Notes under the pieces: generated by a model
Told to the model about the DNA's origin: nothing
The model's database searches: none
What the model saw: the letters and a program-made list of their open reading frames with translations, nothing else
Origin: Kamptonema formosum PCC 6407
Lineage (GTDB): Bacteria > Cyanobacteriota > Cyanobacteriia > Cyanobacteriales > Microcoleaceae
Assembly (NCBI RefSeq): GCF_000332155.1
Contig: NZ_KB235903.1
Span: 1,831,328-1,895,327, forward strand
Length of the DNA stretch: 64,000 nucleotides
Reading direction: 5' to 3'
Made by a program: the position numbers and the translations under genes
In this document: positions 28,409 to 38,582 of the stretch, piece after piece
Numbering within the stretch: position 1 is the stretch's first letter
Layout of the letters: each line of letters opens with the position of its first letter

Positions 28409-28426
28409 ATATAACTGCTTTCTCAA

Positions 28427-29008
28427 TCATTCTAATAACCAACCAAATAATTCCCCCACAGTCAGGATAAATTCACTAGCAAATGAGGGGACTATTAATT
28501 GTTGCTGTGGCTCATCAAATACTATCGGGTGTTGATTGGGAAGAAAAACAAATACTGTTTGCTCATTGGGATCTATTAACCAACCCAATTGCGTTCCGTG
28601 ATTCAAACAATGCAGAATATTTTTTGTTACTTTAGTCTGACTTTGATCGGGCGATAGGATTTCAATTGTCCAATCAGGAGCCAGCTTAAACACATTAGCA
28701 ACTTGGCCATTTTCATCGCGGGGAATTCTATCCCAAAGAAATACAGAGACATCAGGAACTGTTGAGCGCCCCCCAAAGGTACACCGCAGTTCTGGATATG
28801 CGCGTGCAATTTTATCTGGCTTTACTACTGCATTAATTGTGATAATTAATTCAGCTTGAACTGTACTGTGTTTTCCTTGAGGCATTGGCTTTTGGATAAT
28901 TTGACCGTCAATGTATTCGCTAGCCGGTTTGGTTTCTGGTAGCTTCAGAAACTCATCTAATGTTAAGGGTTTAGCTGGTGCTTGTACCATTTTATTGCAT
29001 CTCCACAA
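28427..29008 (-). CDS. Uma2-family (DUF820) nuclease-fold protein, copy 2
   Basis: This 193-residue paralogue of the neighbouring copy keeps the same motifs (STVPDVSVF, APDWTIEILSPDQS, LGWLIDPNEQTVFVF). Differences cluster in the central region (PVINAVLKPKRIG versus IITINAVVKPDKIA). The upstream region and a flanking palindrome are duplicated with it. It starts 54 nt after the alaS stop and could be read through from alaS. Confidence 0.88.
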   Translation of the reverse strand: MWRCNKMVQAPAKPLTLDEFLKLPETKPASEYIDGQIIQKPMPQGKHSTVQAELIITINAVVKPDKIARAYPELRCTFGGRSTVPDVSVFLWDRIPRDENGQVANVFKLAPDWTIEILSPDQSQTKVTKNILHCLNHGTQLGWLIDPNEQTVFVFLPNQHPIVFDEPQQQLIVPSFASEFILTVGELFGWLLE

Positions 29009-29035
29009 TTTTTATGTTTATATTTTATCTTTTTC

Positions 29036-29054
29036 AGGTGGGCATTGCCCACCT
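29036..29054 (-). terminator. Palindrome after alaS
   Basis: The same 19-bp palindrome (AGGTGGGC-ATT-GCCCACCT) lies 8 nt downstream of the alaS stop on the minus strand. It marks the edge of the 646-bp duplicated unit. Confidence 0.5.
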
Positions 29055-29061
29055 TACAAGA

Positions 29062-31701
29062 CTACTTCAGACCTTCAACTAATAGATTGCGAGCGCTTTC
29101 TAAAGCTTCTTTTAATTTACTCGCATCTCGTCCTCCAGCTTGAGCCAAATTAGGTCGGCCGCCGCCGCCACCGCCGCAAATTTTAGCAATTTGCCCGATA
29201 AACTTGCCAGCTTGCAAACCTTTTTTATTGACATCAGCACTAAAAGCTGCTACTAAACTCACCTTATCTGCTTCGGGAACAGAAGCCAAAACTACAGCAG
29301 CATTACCTAATTTTTGCTGCAACCTTTCAGCAGCAGTTTTCAGTGCTTCTGTATCCACATCTCCCAATTCAGCAATGATAATTTTGAACTCGCCAACTGA
29401 CTCAGCACTGCTCAATAATTGGTCAGATTTAGCAATCGCCAGTTCCGATTTCAACGCTTCCAATTCTTTTTGATTGGCTTTCAATTCATTCTGTAAATTA
29501 GTGATGCGGTTCGGCAATTCTTCAGGTTTAGCTTTAAAGCGATCGCCTAAATCTCTAACAACCTTATCCCGCACGTTCAGATAGTCTAAAACAGCTTGTC
29601 CCGACACGGCCTCAATGCGGCGAATACCAGAGGATATACCCGTTTCTGACACGATCTTAAACAACCCAATTTCTGCCGTATTGCTAACGTGAGTTCCCCC
29701 GCACAATTCCATCGAAACGCCGGGAAAATCAATCACCCGCACCACATCGCCGTACTTCTCGCCAAACATGGCAACTGCACCTTTTTTCTTTGCTTCGGCA
29801 ATCGGCATTTGAGCAATTTCAGCCAGGTGAGCTTCAGCAATCCAACTATTAATCAGATCTTCAATTTTTTGCAACTCTTCCGCAGTTATGGAACGGGGAC
29901 AATTGAAGTCAAAACGCAGGCGATCGAAATCTACTAGCGAACCCGCTTGAGAAATAGAATTGTCAACAATTTGCTTTAAAGCTGCTTGCAACAAGTGAGT
30001 TGCACTATGGTTTGCTTGAACGCGACGGCGGCGGCTATTATCAACTTGTGCAGTCATGCTATCACCCACCCTCAGAGTACCGCGTTCGATGCGACCAAAA
30101 TGCACAAAGAAATCAGATTCCTTCTTAACATCTTCAATTTTTACCAAAATTGAATCGCCCGATAAATCGCCGCGATCGCCGATTTGTCCGCCTGATTCCG
30201 CATAGAAAGGTGTTTGGTTCAAAATAACTTGTATTTCGCTTTCTTCGCTAGCTTCCTCAACAGATTTCCCATTCACTAAGATAACTTTAACTTGAACGTT
30301 ACTAGACAATTGTTTGTAACCAACAAACTCAGTTGCGTGAATATTTTCAGCCAACTTATCTAGAGAACCTTGCACGGTCAGATCGATAGTTTCGTGAGCA
30401 TCTTTGCCGCGATTTCTTTGCTCCTCCATCGCCTGCTCGAAACCTTCAACATCAACAGTAAGACCCTGTTCTTCTGCAATCTCCTGAGTTAATTCTAAGG
30501 GGAAACCGTAGGTATCGTAAAGAGTAAAAGCATCTTGCCCGTCAATTTGATTTTTACCTTGCTGCTGTAACCGATCGATGATTTCTGCCAACAACTTTTC
30601 GCCACGTTCCAAAGTTCTGAGGAAGTTCGCTTCTTCTCTTTCTAATTCAGCCTGAATAGCTGCCGATCGCTGTCTAACATTTGGATAGGCATCTTCGCAA
30701 AGTGCGATCGCAGTTTCTGCAACTTTAGTGATAAATCCTCCCTCAATTCCAATCAGCCGTCCGTGACGTACCGCACGCCGAATTAACCGCCGCAGGACGT
30801 AGCCACGACCAATATTTGAAGCCCGGATTTCGTCAGCAATCATATTAACTACTGCGCGAATATGATCGCCAATTACTTTTAGAGAAATTTTTGTGTTTTC
30901 ATCAGCTTGACTGTAGTCAATTCTAGCTATTTCAGCAGCAGTTTTGACGATCGGAAAAATCAGGTCTGTTTCGTAGTTGTTAGGTACTTTTTGGAGGACT
31001 TGCGCCATCCGTTCCAGTCCCATGCCGGTGTCAATATTTTGATTTTGCAGAGGAGTAAGATTGCCTGCGGCATCTCTGTTATACTGCATGAATACCAGGT
31101 TGTAGATTTCGATAAATCTGGTATCATCTTCGAGGTCAATATCGTCACCTTTTTCGGGGTGAAAATCATAGTAAATTTCCGAACAGGGGCCGCAGGGGCC
31201 CGTTGGGCCGGATACCCAGAAATTATCCTCTTCTCCCATACGCTGAATGCGTTGAGGAGGAATACCTATTTCTTTTGCCCAGAGGTCAAATGCTTCGTCA
31301 TCTTCCCGAAATACGCTGATAACTAAATTTTCTGGAGGTAAACCGAAGACTTCGGTACATAATTCCCAGGCCCAAGCGATCGCTTGTTTCTTGAAATAGT
31401 CTCCAAAGCTGAAATTTCCTAACATCTCGAAAAAAGTATGGTGTCTGGCCGTGCGGCCGACGTTTTCGATATCGTTAGTACGGATACACTTTTGGGATGT
31501 TGTTGCGCGAGGAGACTGTGGCGATCGCTGTCCCAAAAAAATTGGCTTAAATGGCAACATTCCCGCGATCGTTAGCAACACAGTTGGATCTTCGGGTACT
31601 AAAGATGCACTCGGCAAGATTTTATGTCCCCGCTGGGCATAAAAGTCTAGGAATTTTTGCCGAATTTCGCTACCAGACAGAAATTGAGGAGAGGAAGGCA
31701 T
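29062..31701 (-). CDS. alaS: Alanyl-tRNA synthetase
   Basis: The 879-residue length and motif order are those of a full AlaRS. The class II catalytic domain begins [28 protein letters not shown] and contains [30 protein letters not shown]. The editing domain has [17 protein letters not shown] and [16 protein letters not shown], the zinc/editing residues. The C-terminal C-Ala domain contains the Gly-rich stretch [18 protein letters not shown]. It charges tRNA-Ala and clears mischarged Ser/Gly. Confidence 0.97.
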   Translation of the reverse strand: MPSSPQFLSGSEIRQKFLDFYAQRGHKILPSASLVPEDPTVLLTIAGMLPFKPIFLGQRSPQSPRATTSQKCIRTNDIENVGRTARHHTFFEMLGNFSFGDYFKKQAIAWAWELCTEVFGLPPENLVISVFREDDEAFDLWAKEIGIPPQRIQRMGEEDNFWVSGPTGPCGPCSEIYYDFHPEKGDDIDLEDDTRFIEIYNLVFMQYNRDAAGNLTPLQNQNIDTGMGLERMAQVLQKVPNNYETDLIFPIVKTAAEIARIDYSQADENTKISLKVIGDHIRAVVNMIADEIRASNIGRGYVLRRLIRRAVRHGRLIGIEGGFITKVAETAIALCEDAYPNVRQRSAAIQAELEREEANFLRTLERGEKLLAEIIDRLQQQGKNQIDGQDAFTLYDTYGFPLELTQEIAEEQGLTVDVEGFEQAMEEQRNRGKDAHETIDLTVQGSLDKLAENIHATEFVGYKQLSSNVQVKVILVNGKSVEEASEESEIQVILNQTPFYAESGGQIGDRGDLSGDSILVKIEDVKKESDFFVHFGRIERGTLRVGDSMTAQVDNSRRRRVQANHSATHLLQAALKQIVDNSISQAGSLVDFDRLRFDFNCPRSITAEELQKIEDLINSWIAEAHLAEIAQMPIAEAKKKGAVAMFGEKYGDVVRVIDFPGVSMELCGGTHVSNTAEIGLFKIVSETGISSGIRRIEAVSGQAVLDYLNVRDKVVRDLGDRFKAKPEELPNRITNLQNELKANQKELEALKSELAIAKSDQLLSSAESVGEFKIIIAELGDVDTEALKTAAERLQQKLGNAAVVLASVPEADKVSLVAAFSADVNKKGLQAGKFIGQIAKICGGGGGGRPNLAQAGGRDASKLKEALESARNLLVEGLK

Positions 31702-32327
31702 GACAGAAAGGATAAACTATGTAAAGATGTAACATTAGTAAAACTTACATCTATTTTGACATTTATATCGTTAGAATGAGTTATGTAAAGAACTGTCAAT
31801 TTCAATCAATTCCGCTTGCCTCTCCCAGAAAGTAATGCTAACTTAACAATAGACACCAAGAAACAAGGCACCAAGGAGGCAAAAATAGTTAAGCGGTATT
31901 GTAGGCGAGGTGTCTCCGGTCTAGATGCCAGTAACAGCCGAAATTAACCAAGCATAGAGAGTAGTGGCAACGCTCGCTTAAATAGAAGAGTAAAGCCAAA
32001 CCAGAGTCTAGGAAGACGTGACTATGCTGGAAGCCTAAGAGTAAAGCTGTAGCAATTGTAAACCTTAGTTGTTGATTGTTGACCCTCGCAAAGTTATCTC
32101 GTTTGTTAAAAAATCTAAATTTCGCCACTGGCGAACTTGCGATATCGATCGCATCCTACGGGTCTTGTCAATAGCGACAGGGCCCTAAAATTTAGGAATA
32201 AAAAATTAAGAATTGCTAATGGCTAATGGCTAATGGCTAATTGAGGAAAAATTCTCCCAGTCTCCCCTTCTTCCTTCTTCCTTCTTCCCTAGCCCCTAGC
32301 CCCTAGCCCCTAGCCCCTTCTTCAAAT
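31702..32327. other. Intergenic region upstream of alaS, ending in repeats
   Basis: This 626-base gap holds the alaS promoter side and, from about 32205 to 32322, a repeat block (ATGGCTA units, CTTCTTC units, then CCCTAGC units) that abuts the next start codon. A 79-residue minus-strand frame at 31889-32128 has no family signal or good ribosome-binding site and I leave it out. Confidence 0.6.
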
Positions 32328-34790
32328 ATGTGTGAAAATCCCGGTGAAAAAAGTGAGCTTTTGCACAGCGATACCGTAGAATTACAGCAGGCGGAATCAG
32401 CATTAAAACAAGCTTGGGACGAATTAGAAGACCAGCTCGAACAAACGATTGCAAAACTGGAAAAAGAGCGGACAGCGGCAGCAAAGGAACTCAGTAATAG
32501 CTTCACTTCATTTAAGAACCAACGCCACCGGGTAGAATCACTATTGAAACGCGCTGATTCCCAATTAGAATTTCATCTAGAAAATCTACCTCTCGCCGTT
32601 TTAGAATGGGATCGCCAAAGTTTAAAGCGCTGGTCGTCTCAGGCAGAAAAAATCTTTGGCTGGAAAGCAGAAGAAATCATAGGTCAAGACTGGCACCACT
32701 GGCGGTTCATCTTTGACGAAGATTTTGAAGCGGTTCACAATGTATGCGATCGTTTACTAGAAGGTAGCGAAAAACACAACGTCACTTATAACCGTAACTA
32801 TACCAAAGATGGTTCCGTAATTTACTGCGAATGGTATAACTCTGTTTTGTTTGATGAAGAGGGAAAAGTAAAGTCAATTCTCTCTTTTGCCAGAGATGTA
32901 ACTGACCGCAAACAAATAGAGGAAAAACTGCACCAGCACCAGCAAGAATTCACGACACTGGTTGAGAATTCCCCTGATATTACAGCGCGATTTGACAAAC
33001 AACTCCGCCACCTTTACGTCAATAAAGCGGTTGAATTGGCAAATGGAATGCCAGCTTCTACATTCATTGGTAAAACCAACCGAGAACTCGGTATGCCAGA
33101 AACTACTTGCGATCTATGGGATGAAACTTTACAAAAGGTTTTCTCCACAGGTCAACAACAAACGATTCAATTTGAGTTTTCTACTCCTACGGGTAAAAAA
33201 TATTATGATTGCCGAGCAGTACCAGAATTTGCTCAAGACAATTCTGTAGAATCAGTTTTAGCAATTGTTCGCGATATTAGCGCACTTAAGCAAGTCGAAG
33301 AACAACTGCGGGAGAGCGAAGCACGATTTCAAATCGCCCTCAAAAATTCCCCCATTGTAGTTTTCAATCAAGACACCGATCTCCGTTATACTTGGATTTA
33401 TAATCCCACTTTTGGATTTTCTCCAGATTCGATAATCGGTAAAAAAGATAGCGATTTGATTAGTCAGGCCGATGCTGAAAATTTAACAAATATTAAACGC
33501 AGAGTGCTTGAAACTGGTATCGGAAGGCGAGAAGAAGTTCAGATGATAGTCGCAGGAGAAGCTTATTTTTATAATCTGACTGTAGAACCTCTGCACGACT
33601 CGAATGGCGCTGTAGTTGGTATTACCTGCACTACTACAGATATTAGCGATCGCAAACGGCAAGAAGCACAACTTAAAGAACTCAACGAAACTTTAGAATC
33701 TCAAGTTGCCCAGCGTACCGCTGAATTAGAAACTTTCCTTAACGCTCTACCAGACTATATTTTTGTGGTCGATCGCGAAAATATGCAATTGCCTTTTGTT
33801 AATAACACTATTGCTAAGGCTAGCGGTTTTGAAAGTAGATATCAAATGCAAGGAAAAACTATTTTTGAGTGTTATCCGCCAGAGTTATCATCAATATTTG
33901 CTCAGCAGAATCGGCAAGTATTTGAATCTGGAAAGATGCTACATTGGCAGGAAACTATTACTTTACCCATTGGCACTATCCACTTCGATACTTTTAAAAT
34001 TCCGCTGAAGAAGCCTAATGGTGAAGTTTACGCTTTAATCGGTACTTCTCGTGATATTACTGAATTAATTGAGACGAAAGAAGCTTTATCAAAACGTACC
34101 CAGGAATTAGAAATTGCCAATAAAGAATTAGAAGCATTTTCTTACTCAGTTTCTCACGACCTTCGCGCCCCTTTGCGGCATATTTCAGGCTTTGGAAATG
34201 CTTTGAGAAAACAACTAGAACTGACTGGTGCTCTCAGCGATCCTAACACTCTTCGCTATTTGGAATTAATTCAGAATAGCAGCCAGAAAATGGGGCTTTT
34301 GATTGACGGAATGCTTACTCTATCGCGCTTAGGACGACGAGAATTAAGGCAAGTTCCTGTTAATTTTAAGCAATTGGCTGAAATTGCTTTCAATTTGGCT
34401 TCGCCTCAAATAACAGATGAAGATGGTTTGATAGAATTTGAAATTAGAGAAATGCCTACGGCGATCGCAGATGAAACTTTGCTGCAACAGGTATTTACCA
34501 ACCTGATCGCTAATGCTGTCAAATTCAGCCGCGATCGCAATCCTGCTAGAATTACTGTAGGTTGTTTATCAGACGGAACAGTTTTTGTCAAGGATAACGG
34601 TGTCGGATTCGATATGAAGTATGCAAATCAATTGTTTGGAACCTTCCAGCGACTTCACTCTCAGCAAGGTTTTGAAGGGACAGGCATTGGTTTAGCGATC
34701 GCACAGCGAATAATTCACCGTCACGGTGGCAGGATTTGGGCTCACAGTGCGCCTGGTCAAGGAGCAACTTTTTACTTTAAACTGTTATAA
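32328..34790 (+). CDS. Multi-PAS sensor histidine kinase
   Basis: The 820-residue protein is soluble. It starts with a coiled coil (about residues 15-80), then four PAS domains: near 85-200 (LEWDRQSLKRWSSQAEKIFGWKAEEIIGQ), 210-325, 335-445 and 465-575. The kinase core has the His in FSYSVSHDLRAPLRHISGFG, N box LIANAVKFSRDR, G1 VKDNGVGFD and G2 GTGIGLAIAQRIIHRHGGRIWA. The kinase core is of the phytochrome-like type, but no GAF-PHY photosensor is present. Its start lies at the end of a repeat array. It lies 219 nt before the REC-GGDEF-EAL gene, a likely functional partner. Confidence 0.9.
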   Translation: MCENPGEKSELLHSDTVELQQAESALKQAWDELEDQLEQTIAKLEKERTAAAKELSNSFTSFKNQRHRVESLLKRADSQLEFHLENLPLAVLEWDRQSLKRWSSQAEKIFGWKAEEIIGQDWHHWRFIFDEDFEAVHNVCDRLLEGSEKHNVTYNRNYTKDGSVIYCEWYNSVLFDEEGKVKSILSFARDVTDRKQIEEKLHQHQQEFTTLVENSPDITARFDKQLRHLYVNKAVELANGMPASTFIGKTNRELGMPETTCDLWDETLQKVFSTGQQQTIQFEFSTPTGKKYYDCRAVPEFAQDNSVESVLAIVRDISALKQVEEQLRESEARFQIALKNSPIVVFNQDTDLRYTWIYNPTFGFSPDSIIGKKDSDLISQADAENLTNIKRRVLETGIGRREEVQMIVAGEAYFYNLTVEPLHDSNGAVVGITCTTTDISDRKRQEAQLKELNETLESQVAQRTAELETFLNALPDYIFVVDRENMQLPFVNNTIAKASGFESRYQMQGKTIFECYPPELSSIFAQQNRQVFESGKMLHWQETITLPIGTIHFDTFKIPLKKPNGEVYALIGTSRDITELIETKEALSKRTQELEIANKELEAFSYSVSHDLRAPLRHISGFGNALRKQLELTGALSDPNTLRYLELIQNSSQKMGLLIDGMLTLSRLGRRELRQVPVNFKQLAEIAFNLASPQITDEDGLIEFEIREMPTAIADETLLQQVFTNLIANAVKFSRDRNPARITVGCLSDGTVFVKDNGVGFDMKYANQLFGTFQRLHSQQGFEGTGIGLAIAQRIIHRHGGRIWAHSAPGQGATFYFKLL

Positions 34791-35009
34791 CTAGGGGCTA
34801 GGGGCTAGGGGCTAGGGGCTAGGGAAGAAGGGAAGAAGAGAAGAAGGGAAGAAGGAAGGGGGAGAGGGAGACTGAGAGAATTTTTCCCCAATTATCAATT
34901 ATCAATTATCAATTAACAACTAACAACTAACAACTAACAACTAACAACTAACAACTAACAACTAACAATTACCAATTACCAATTACCAATTACCAATTAC
35001 CAATTACCA
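34790..35009. repeat. STRR block between kinase and REC-GGDEF-EAL genes
   Basis: The gap is filled by GGGGCTA units, AAGAAGGG units, TATCAAT units, AACTAAC units (about eight) and TTACCAA units (about six). The last unit gives the ATG context of the next gene (ACCAATG). Confidence 0.9.
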
Positions 35010-38000
35010 ATGTTTCAGGAATCTCAAACCCAGCCCCAACAACTGAAACAGCTACAGCACTTACCTCTGCACTTGTTGATTGTAGAAGACGTGGCGGAAG
35101 ATGCAGAACTGATGGTACTCGCCTTAGAATCAGCAGGTGTAAATTTTACCTGGAATCGAGTTGCAACAGCCACAGATTGCGAAGATTTACTTACAAATAC
35201 CACTTACGACGCTGTTCTGTCAGATTATCGCCTACCTGGTTTTAATGGGTTGGAGGTGTTGAAATTAGTGCAGCAATCAGGACAAGAAATTCCTTTGATT
35301 CTGGTAACGGGGAGTTTGGGGGAAGAAGCAGCAGTTGAGTGTATTAAAGCGGGAATGACAGACTTTGTCTTAAAAGATAGACTATTTCGCTTGCCCACAG
35401 TTTTAGAAAGAGCCCTGGGAGAATTTAAACTGCGTCGCCAACAGCAACAAGCGATCGCCTTGGTGCAGCGTCAAGCCAAACGAGAAGCAATCATTAATAA
35501 AATAGTACAGGCGATGCGGAGCACTCTTGCTCTGGACGAAGTAATGCAAATAACAGTAGATCAGTTACAAACAGCATTACAAACAACGCGCTGCCTTATT
35601 TGTCAAGTAGAAATAAGTAATCAAACAAGAGCTTGTTATGTAAGCATGAGCGCTACTAACAGAGAAAACATCATCGGAGTTCAATGCGGATTCTCCACAT
35701 TACACTACCAAACTCTCAGTCAGGGGGAAACCGTCATTGCTTCGGAATTTGATAACCTCCCACCTCAAATACAAGAATTACTGAGGATATTTGAAGTACG
35801 TTCCCTAGCAATGATACCCCTGCTATACCGCGACTCATTTTTAGGAGTAATTTCCCTGCATCAATGCGATCGCCCTAGAGAGTGGAGTTCAGAAGAAATA
35901 TCCTTAGTAAAAGTAATTGCCGATCAGTGCGCGATCGCCATCCACCAAACCGAACTCTATCAAAAAGCCCAAGCCGAACTTGCAGAGCGCAAACGAGCAG
36001 AAGAAACTGTACTGCTGATCCAGCAACAATTTGCCGCAATAGCAACCAACATTCCCGGCTCCGTCTACCGCATCGCCATCGATCCTGACGGTAAGATGTC
36101 ACTACTTTACATCAGCCCAGGCGTGCAGGAAATTACAGGCATTTCCCCAGCAGAAGCAATAGCCCGCCCAGAGAGCTTAATAGAAATCATCCATCCCGAT
36201 GACAAAGCCATGTTCGACACCTCCCTACAAACTTCGATCGAGACACTTCAACCTTGCCATCGGGAATACCGAGTCATCTCAACCTCCGGTCAGGTAAAGT
36301 GGGTGCAAGATAGCGGTCATTTTTCCAAAGACAGCAACGGCAATGTAATCGTAGACGGAGTAGCTCTAGATATCAGCGATGCCTACGGCGAGCTTAGCTT
36401 ACGCAAACAGGCAGAAGAAGCACTCCGTCAAAGAGAACAGCGATTTCGCTCCTTAATTGAAAACGCTACCGACATCACCGTAATTCTGAACGCTAGCGGC
36501 AAATATGATTACATTAGCCCTTCAGTCAAACGAATTTTAGGCTACACACCCCAAATCGCGATCGGTCGCAACGCCCTCAGCCTAGCTCATCCAGACGACA
36601 AAGCCGCGATCGCACAAACTCTCAGCAAAGCAATTCAAAACCCAGGCATCAGCCAATCACCCATAGAGTACCGAGTTCGTCACCGCACCGGTTCCTGGTG
36701 CGTATTAGAAGCCGTAGCCACCAACTTACTGCACGACCCAGCCGTAAACGGGATCGTGATTAACTGTCACGACATCACAGCCCGCAAATTAGCCGAACAA
36801 CAACTGCTGCACGACGCTTTTCACGACGGACTTACAGGTTTAGCCAACCGCGCCCTATTTAGCGAACGCTTAGATCATGCCTTCGCCATAGCCAAACGGC
36901 GTAAAGACTATTTGTTTGCCGTACTGTTTCTAGATCTGGATCGATTTAAAGTAGTCAACGACAGTTTAGGTCACGCCATAGGCGATCGCCTACTAATCGC
37001 GATTGCCCGCCGCCTCGAAAAATCTCTCCACCCCGGAGACACAGTTGCCCGCCTCGGCGGAGACGAATTTGTAATCTTGCTCGAAGACATCGACAGCCTA
37101 AGTAGTGCCACCAATCTAGCCAACCTACTGCACCAAGAACTCACATCCCCATTTACTCTAGACGGACACGAAGTATTCATCACCGTCAGCATCGGCATCG
37201 CCCTGAGTTCCCCCGAATGTGAAGACGCAGCCAACCTCTTGCGCGACGCAGACACAGCCATGTATCGCGCCAAGGAACAAGGGCGCGCCCGTCACGAAAT
37301 CTTCAACACCTCCATGCACGCCCACGCCCTGCGGCTATTGCAGATAGAAAACGACTTGCGAAAGGCGATCGAAGCAATTAAAAAAGAACAGTATATAAAC
37401 AGCACAGCCCCAAAACTTCAAAACTCCGCAGCAACCGAGAGCAACGAGCAGAATATCATCCTCTCTCAATTACCAATTACCAATCACCACCAACCAATTA
37501 CCATCCCTCAATTTTTGATCCACTACCAGCCGATAGTATCCCTCTTAACCGGCAAAATTACAGGTTTCGAGGCACTTGTCCGGTTGCAACACCCAGAACG
37601 CGGCTTAGTTTCTCCCGCAGAATTTATCCCAGTCGCAGAAGAAACCGGACTAATTATACCCATCGGCCAGTGGGTGCTACGAGAGTCCTGCCGCCAGATT
37701 CGCCAATGGCAGCAGCAATTTCCTCACCGCCTCTCCTTAACAGTCAGCGTCAATCTCTCCGTTAAACAGTTTTCCCAACCCGATTTAATCGCACAAATCG
37801 ATCGCATTCTCCGAGAAACTGACCTAGATGGCCGGAGTTTAAAACTAGAAATTACAGAAAGCGTGCTGATGGAAAATTCTAAATCCGTCACCGCCCTCCT
37901 TAAAGAGCTCAAAGCTAGAAATATTCACTTGTGCATCGATGACTTCGGCACAGGTTATTCTTCCTTAAGTTATCTACACCGCTTCCCCACTGATACTCTA

Positions 38001-38279
38001 AAGATTGACCGCTCCTTTGTCAGCAGAATGGGTGTGGAAAGCAACATCAACCAGGGAAGCATCGATCCCACAGAAATTGTCCGCTCCATAGTCACCTTAG
38101 CCCACAATCTAGGCATGGAGGTGGTAGCCGAAGGAGTAGAAAAGGCTTCCCAACTCGCTCTACTCAGAGCCTTAAAGTGCGATGGTGGGCAGGGATACTT
38201 TTTTTCTAGACCAGTGGACAGTTGGGCAGCAGCAGCTTTGATAGCGAAAGATGAAGGGGATTTTGAAAGAAGGGGCTAA
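35010..38279 (+). CDS. REC-GAF-PAS-PAS-GGDEF-EAL cyclic di-GMP signalling protein
   Basis: The 1089-residue protein has a receiver domain (about 15-135; phospho-Asp in AVLSDYRLPGFNG), GAF (165-310), two PAS domains (340-460, 475-600), GGDEF (605-765; RLGGDEFVILLEDID, intact A site) and EAL (835-1080; GFEALVRLQHPERG, LCIDDFGTGYSSLSYL, VAEGVEKASQL). Both catalytic domains look intact, so it could make or break c-di-GMP. The GGDEF-EAL linker contains a stretch (SQLPITNHHQPITIPQF) written by the CAATTAC heptamer repeat, and the last residues (FERRG) by a GGGGCTA array. Confidence 0.92.
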   Translation: MFQESQTQPQQLKQLQHLPLHLLIVEDVAEDAELMVLALESAGVNFTWNRVATATDCEDLLTNTTYDAVLSDYRLPGFNGLEVLKLVQQSGQEIPLILVTGSLGEEAAVECIKAGMTDFVLKDRLFRLPTVLERALGEFKLRRQQQQAIALVQRQAKREAIINKIVQAMRSTLALDEVMQITVDQLQTALQTTRCLICQVEISNQTRACYVSMSATNRENIIGVQCGFSTLHYQTLSQGETVIASEFDNLPPQIQELLRIFEVRSLAMIPLLYRDSFLGVISLHQCDRPREWSSEEISLVKVIADQCAIAIHQTELYQKAQAELAERKRAEETVLLIQQQFAAIATNIPGSVYRIAIDPDGKMSLLYISPGVQEITGISPAEAIARPESLIEIIHPDDKAMFDTSLQTSIETLQPCHREYRVISTSGQVKWVQDSGHFSKDSNGNVIVDGVALDISDAYGELSLRKQAEEALRQREQRFRSLIENATDITVILNASGKYDYISPSVKRILGYTPQIAIGRNALSLAHPDDKAAIAQTLSKAIQNPGISQSPIEYRVRHRTGSWCVLEAVATNLLHDPAVNGIVINCHDITARKLAEQQLLHDAFHDGLTGLANRALFSERLDHAFAIAKRRKDYLFAVLFLDLDRFKVVNDSLGHAIGDRLLIAIARRLEKSLHPGDTVARLGGDEFVILLEDIDSLSSATNLANLLHQELTSPFTLDGHEVFITVSIGIALSSPECEDAANLLRDADTAMYRAKEQGRARHEIFNTSMHAHALRLLQIENDLRKAIEAIKKEQYINSTAPKLQNSAATESNEQNIILSQLPITNHHQPITIPQFLIHYQPIVSLLTGKITGFEALVRLQHPERGLVSPAEFIPVAEETGLIIPIGQWVLRESCRQIRQWQQQFPHRLSLTVSVNLSVKQFSQPDLIAQIDRILRETDLDGRSLKLEITESVLMENSKSVTALLKELKARNIHLCIDDFGTGYSSLSYLHRFPTDTLKIDRSFVSRMGVESNINQGSIDPTEIVRSIVTLAHNLGMEVVAEGVEKASQLALLRALKCDGGQGYFFSRPVDSWAAAALIAKDEGDFERRG

Positions 38280-38490
38280 GGAAGAAGGGGCTAGGGGCTA
38301 GGGGCTAGGGGCTAGGGAAGAAGGGAAGAAGGGAAGAAGGGGGTAGGGGCTACGATGCTCAGGGCTAGGGGCTAGGGAAGAAGGAAGGGGGAGAGGGGGA
38401 GAGGGGGAGGATGGGGAAGGTAAGTAGGAGGATTAGCAATTAGCAATTAGCAGTTAGCAATTAGCCATTAGCTATTAGCAGTTAGCTACT
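38270..38490. repeat. STRR block after the REC-GGDEF-EAL gene
   Basis: GGGGCTA and GAAGAAGG units, broken by GATGCTCAGG, lead into GGGAGAGG units and TTAGCAA/TTAGCCA units. The gene's stop codon falls inside the first units. About 90 unique bases follow before the GH57 gene and hold only its promoter. Confidence 0.88.
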
Positions 38491-38582
38491 ATAAATGATC
38501 TCTTTTGCCCTGAAAATCCTAAAATCTTATTAAAGCTGTCCAGTCCGACATCAGTTTTATAACTAAATCAATGTGAGTCACT

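Noticed and set aside
31889..32128. A 79-residue minus-strand frame upstream of alaS
   Set aside because: No family resemblance, no good ribosome-binding site, unusual Cys/His/Tyr composition for this genome.
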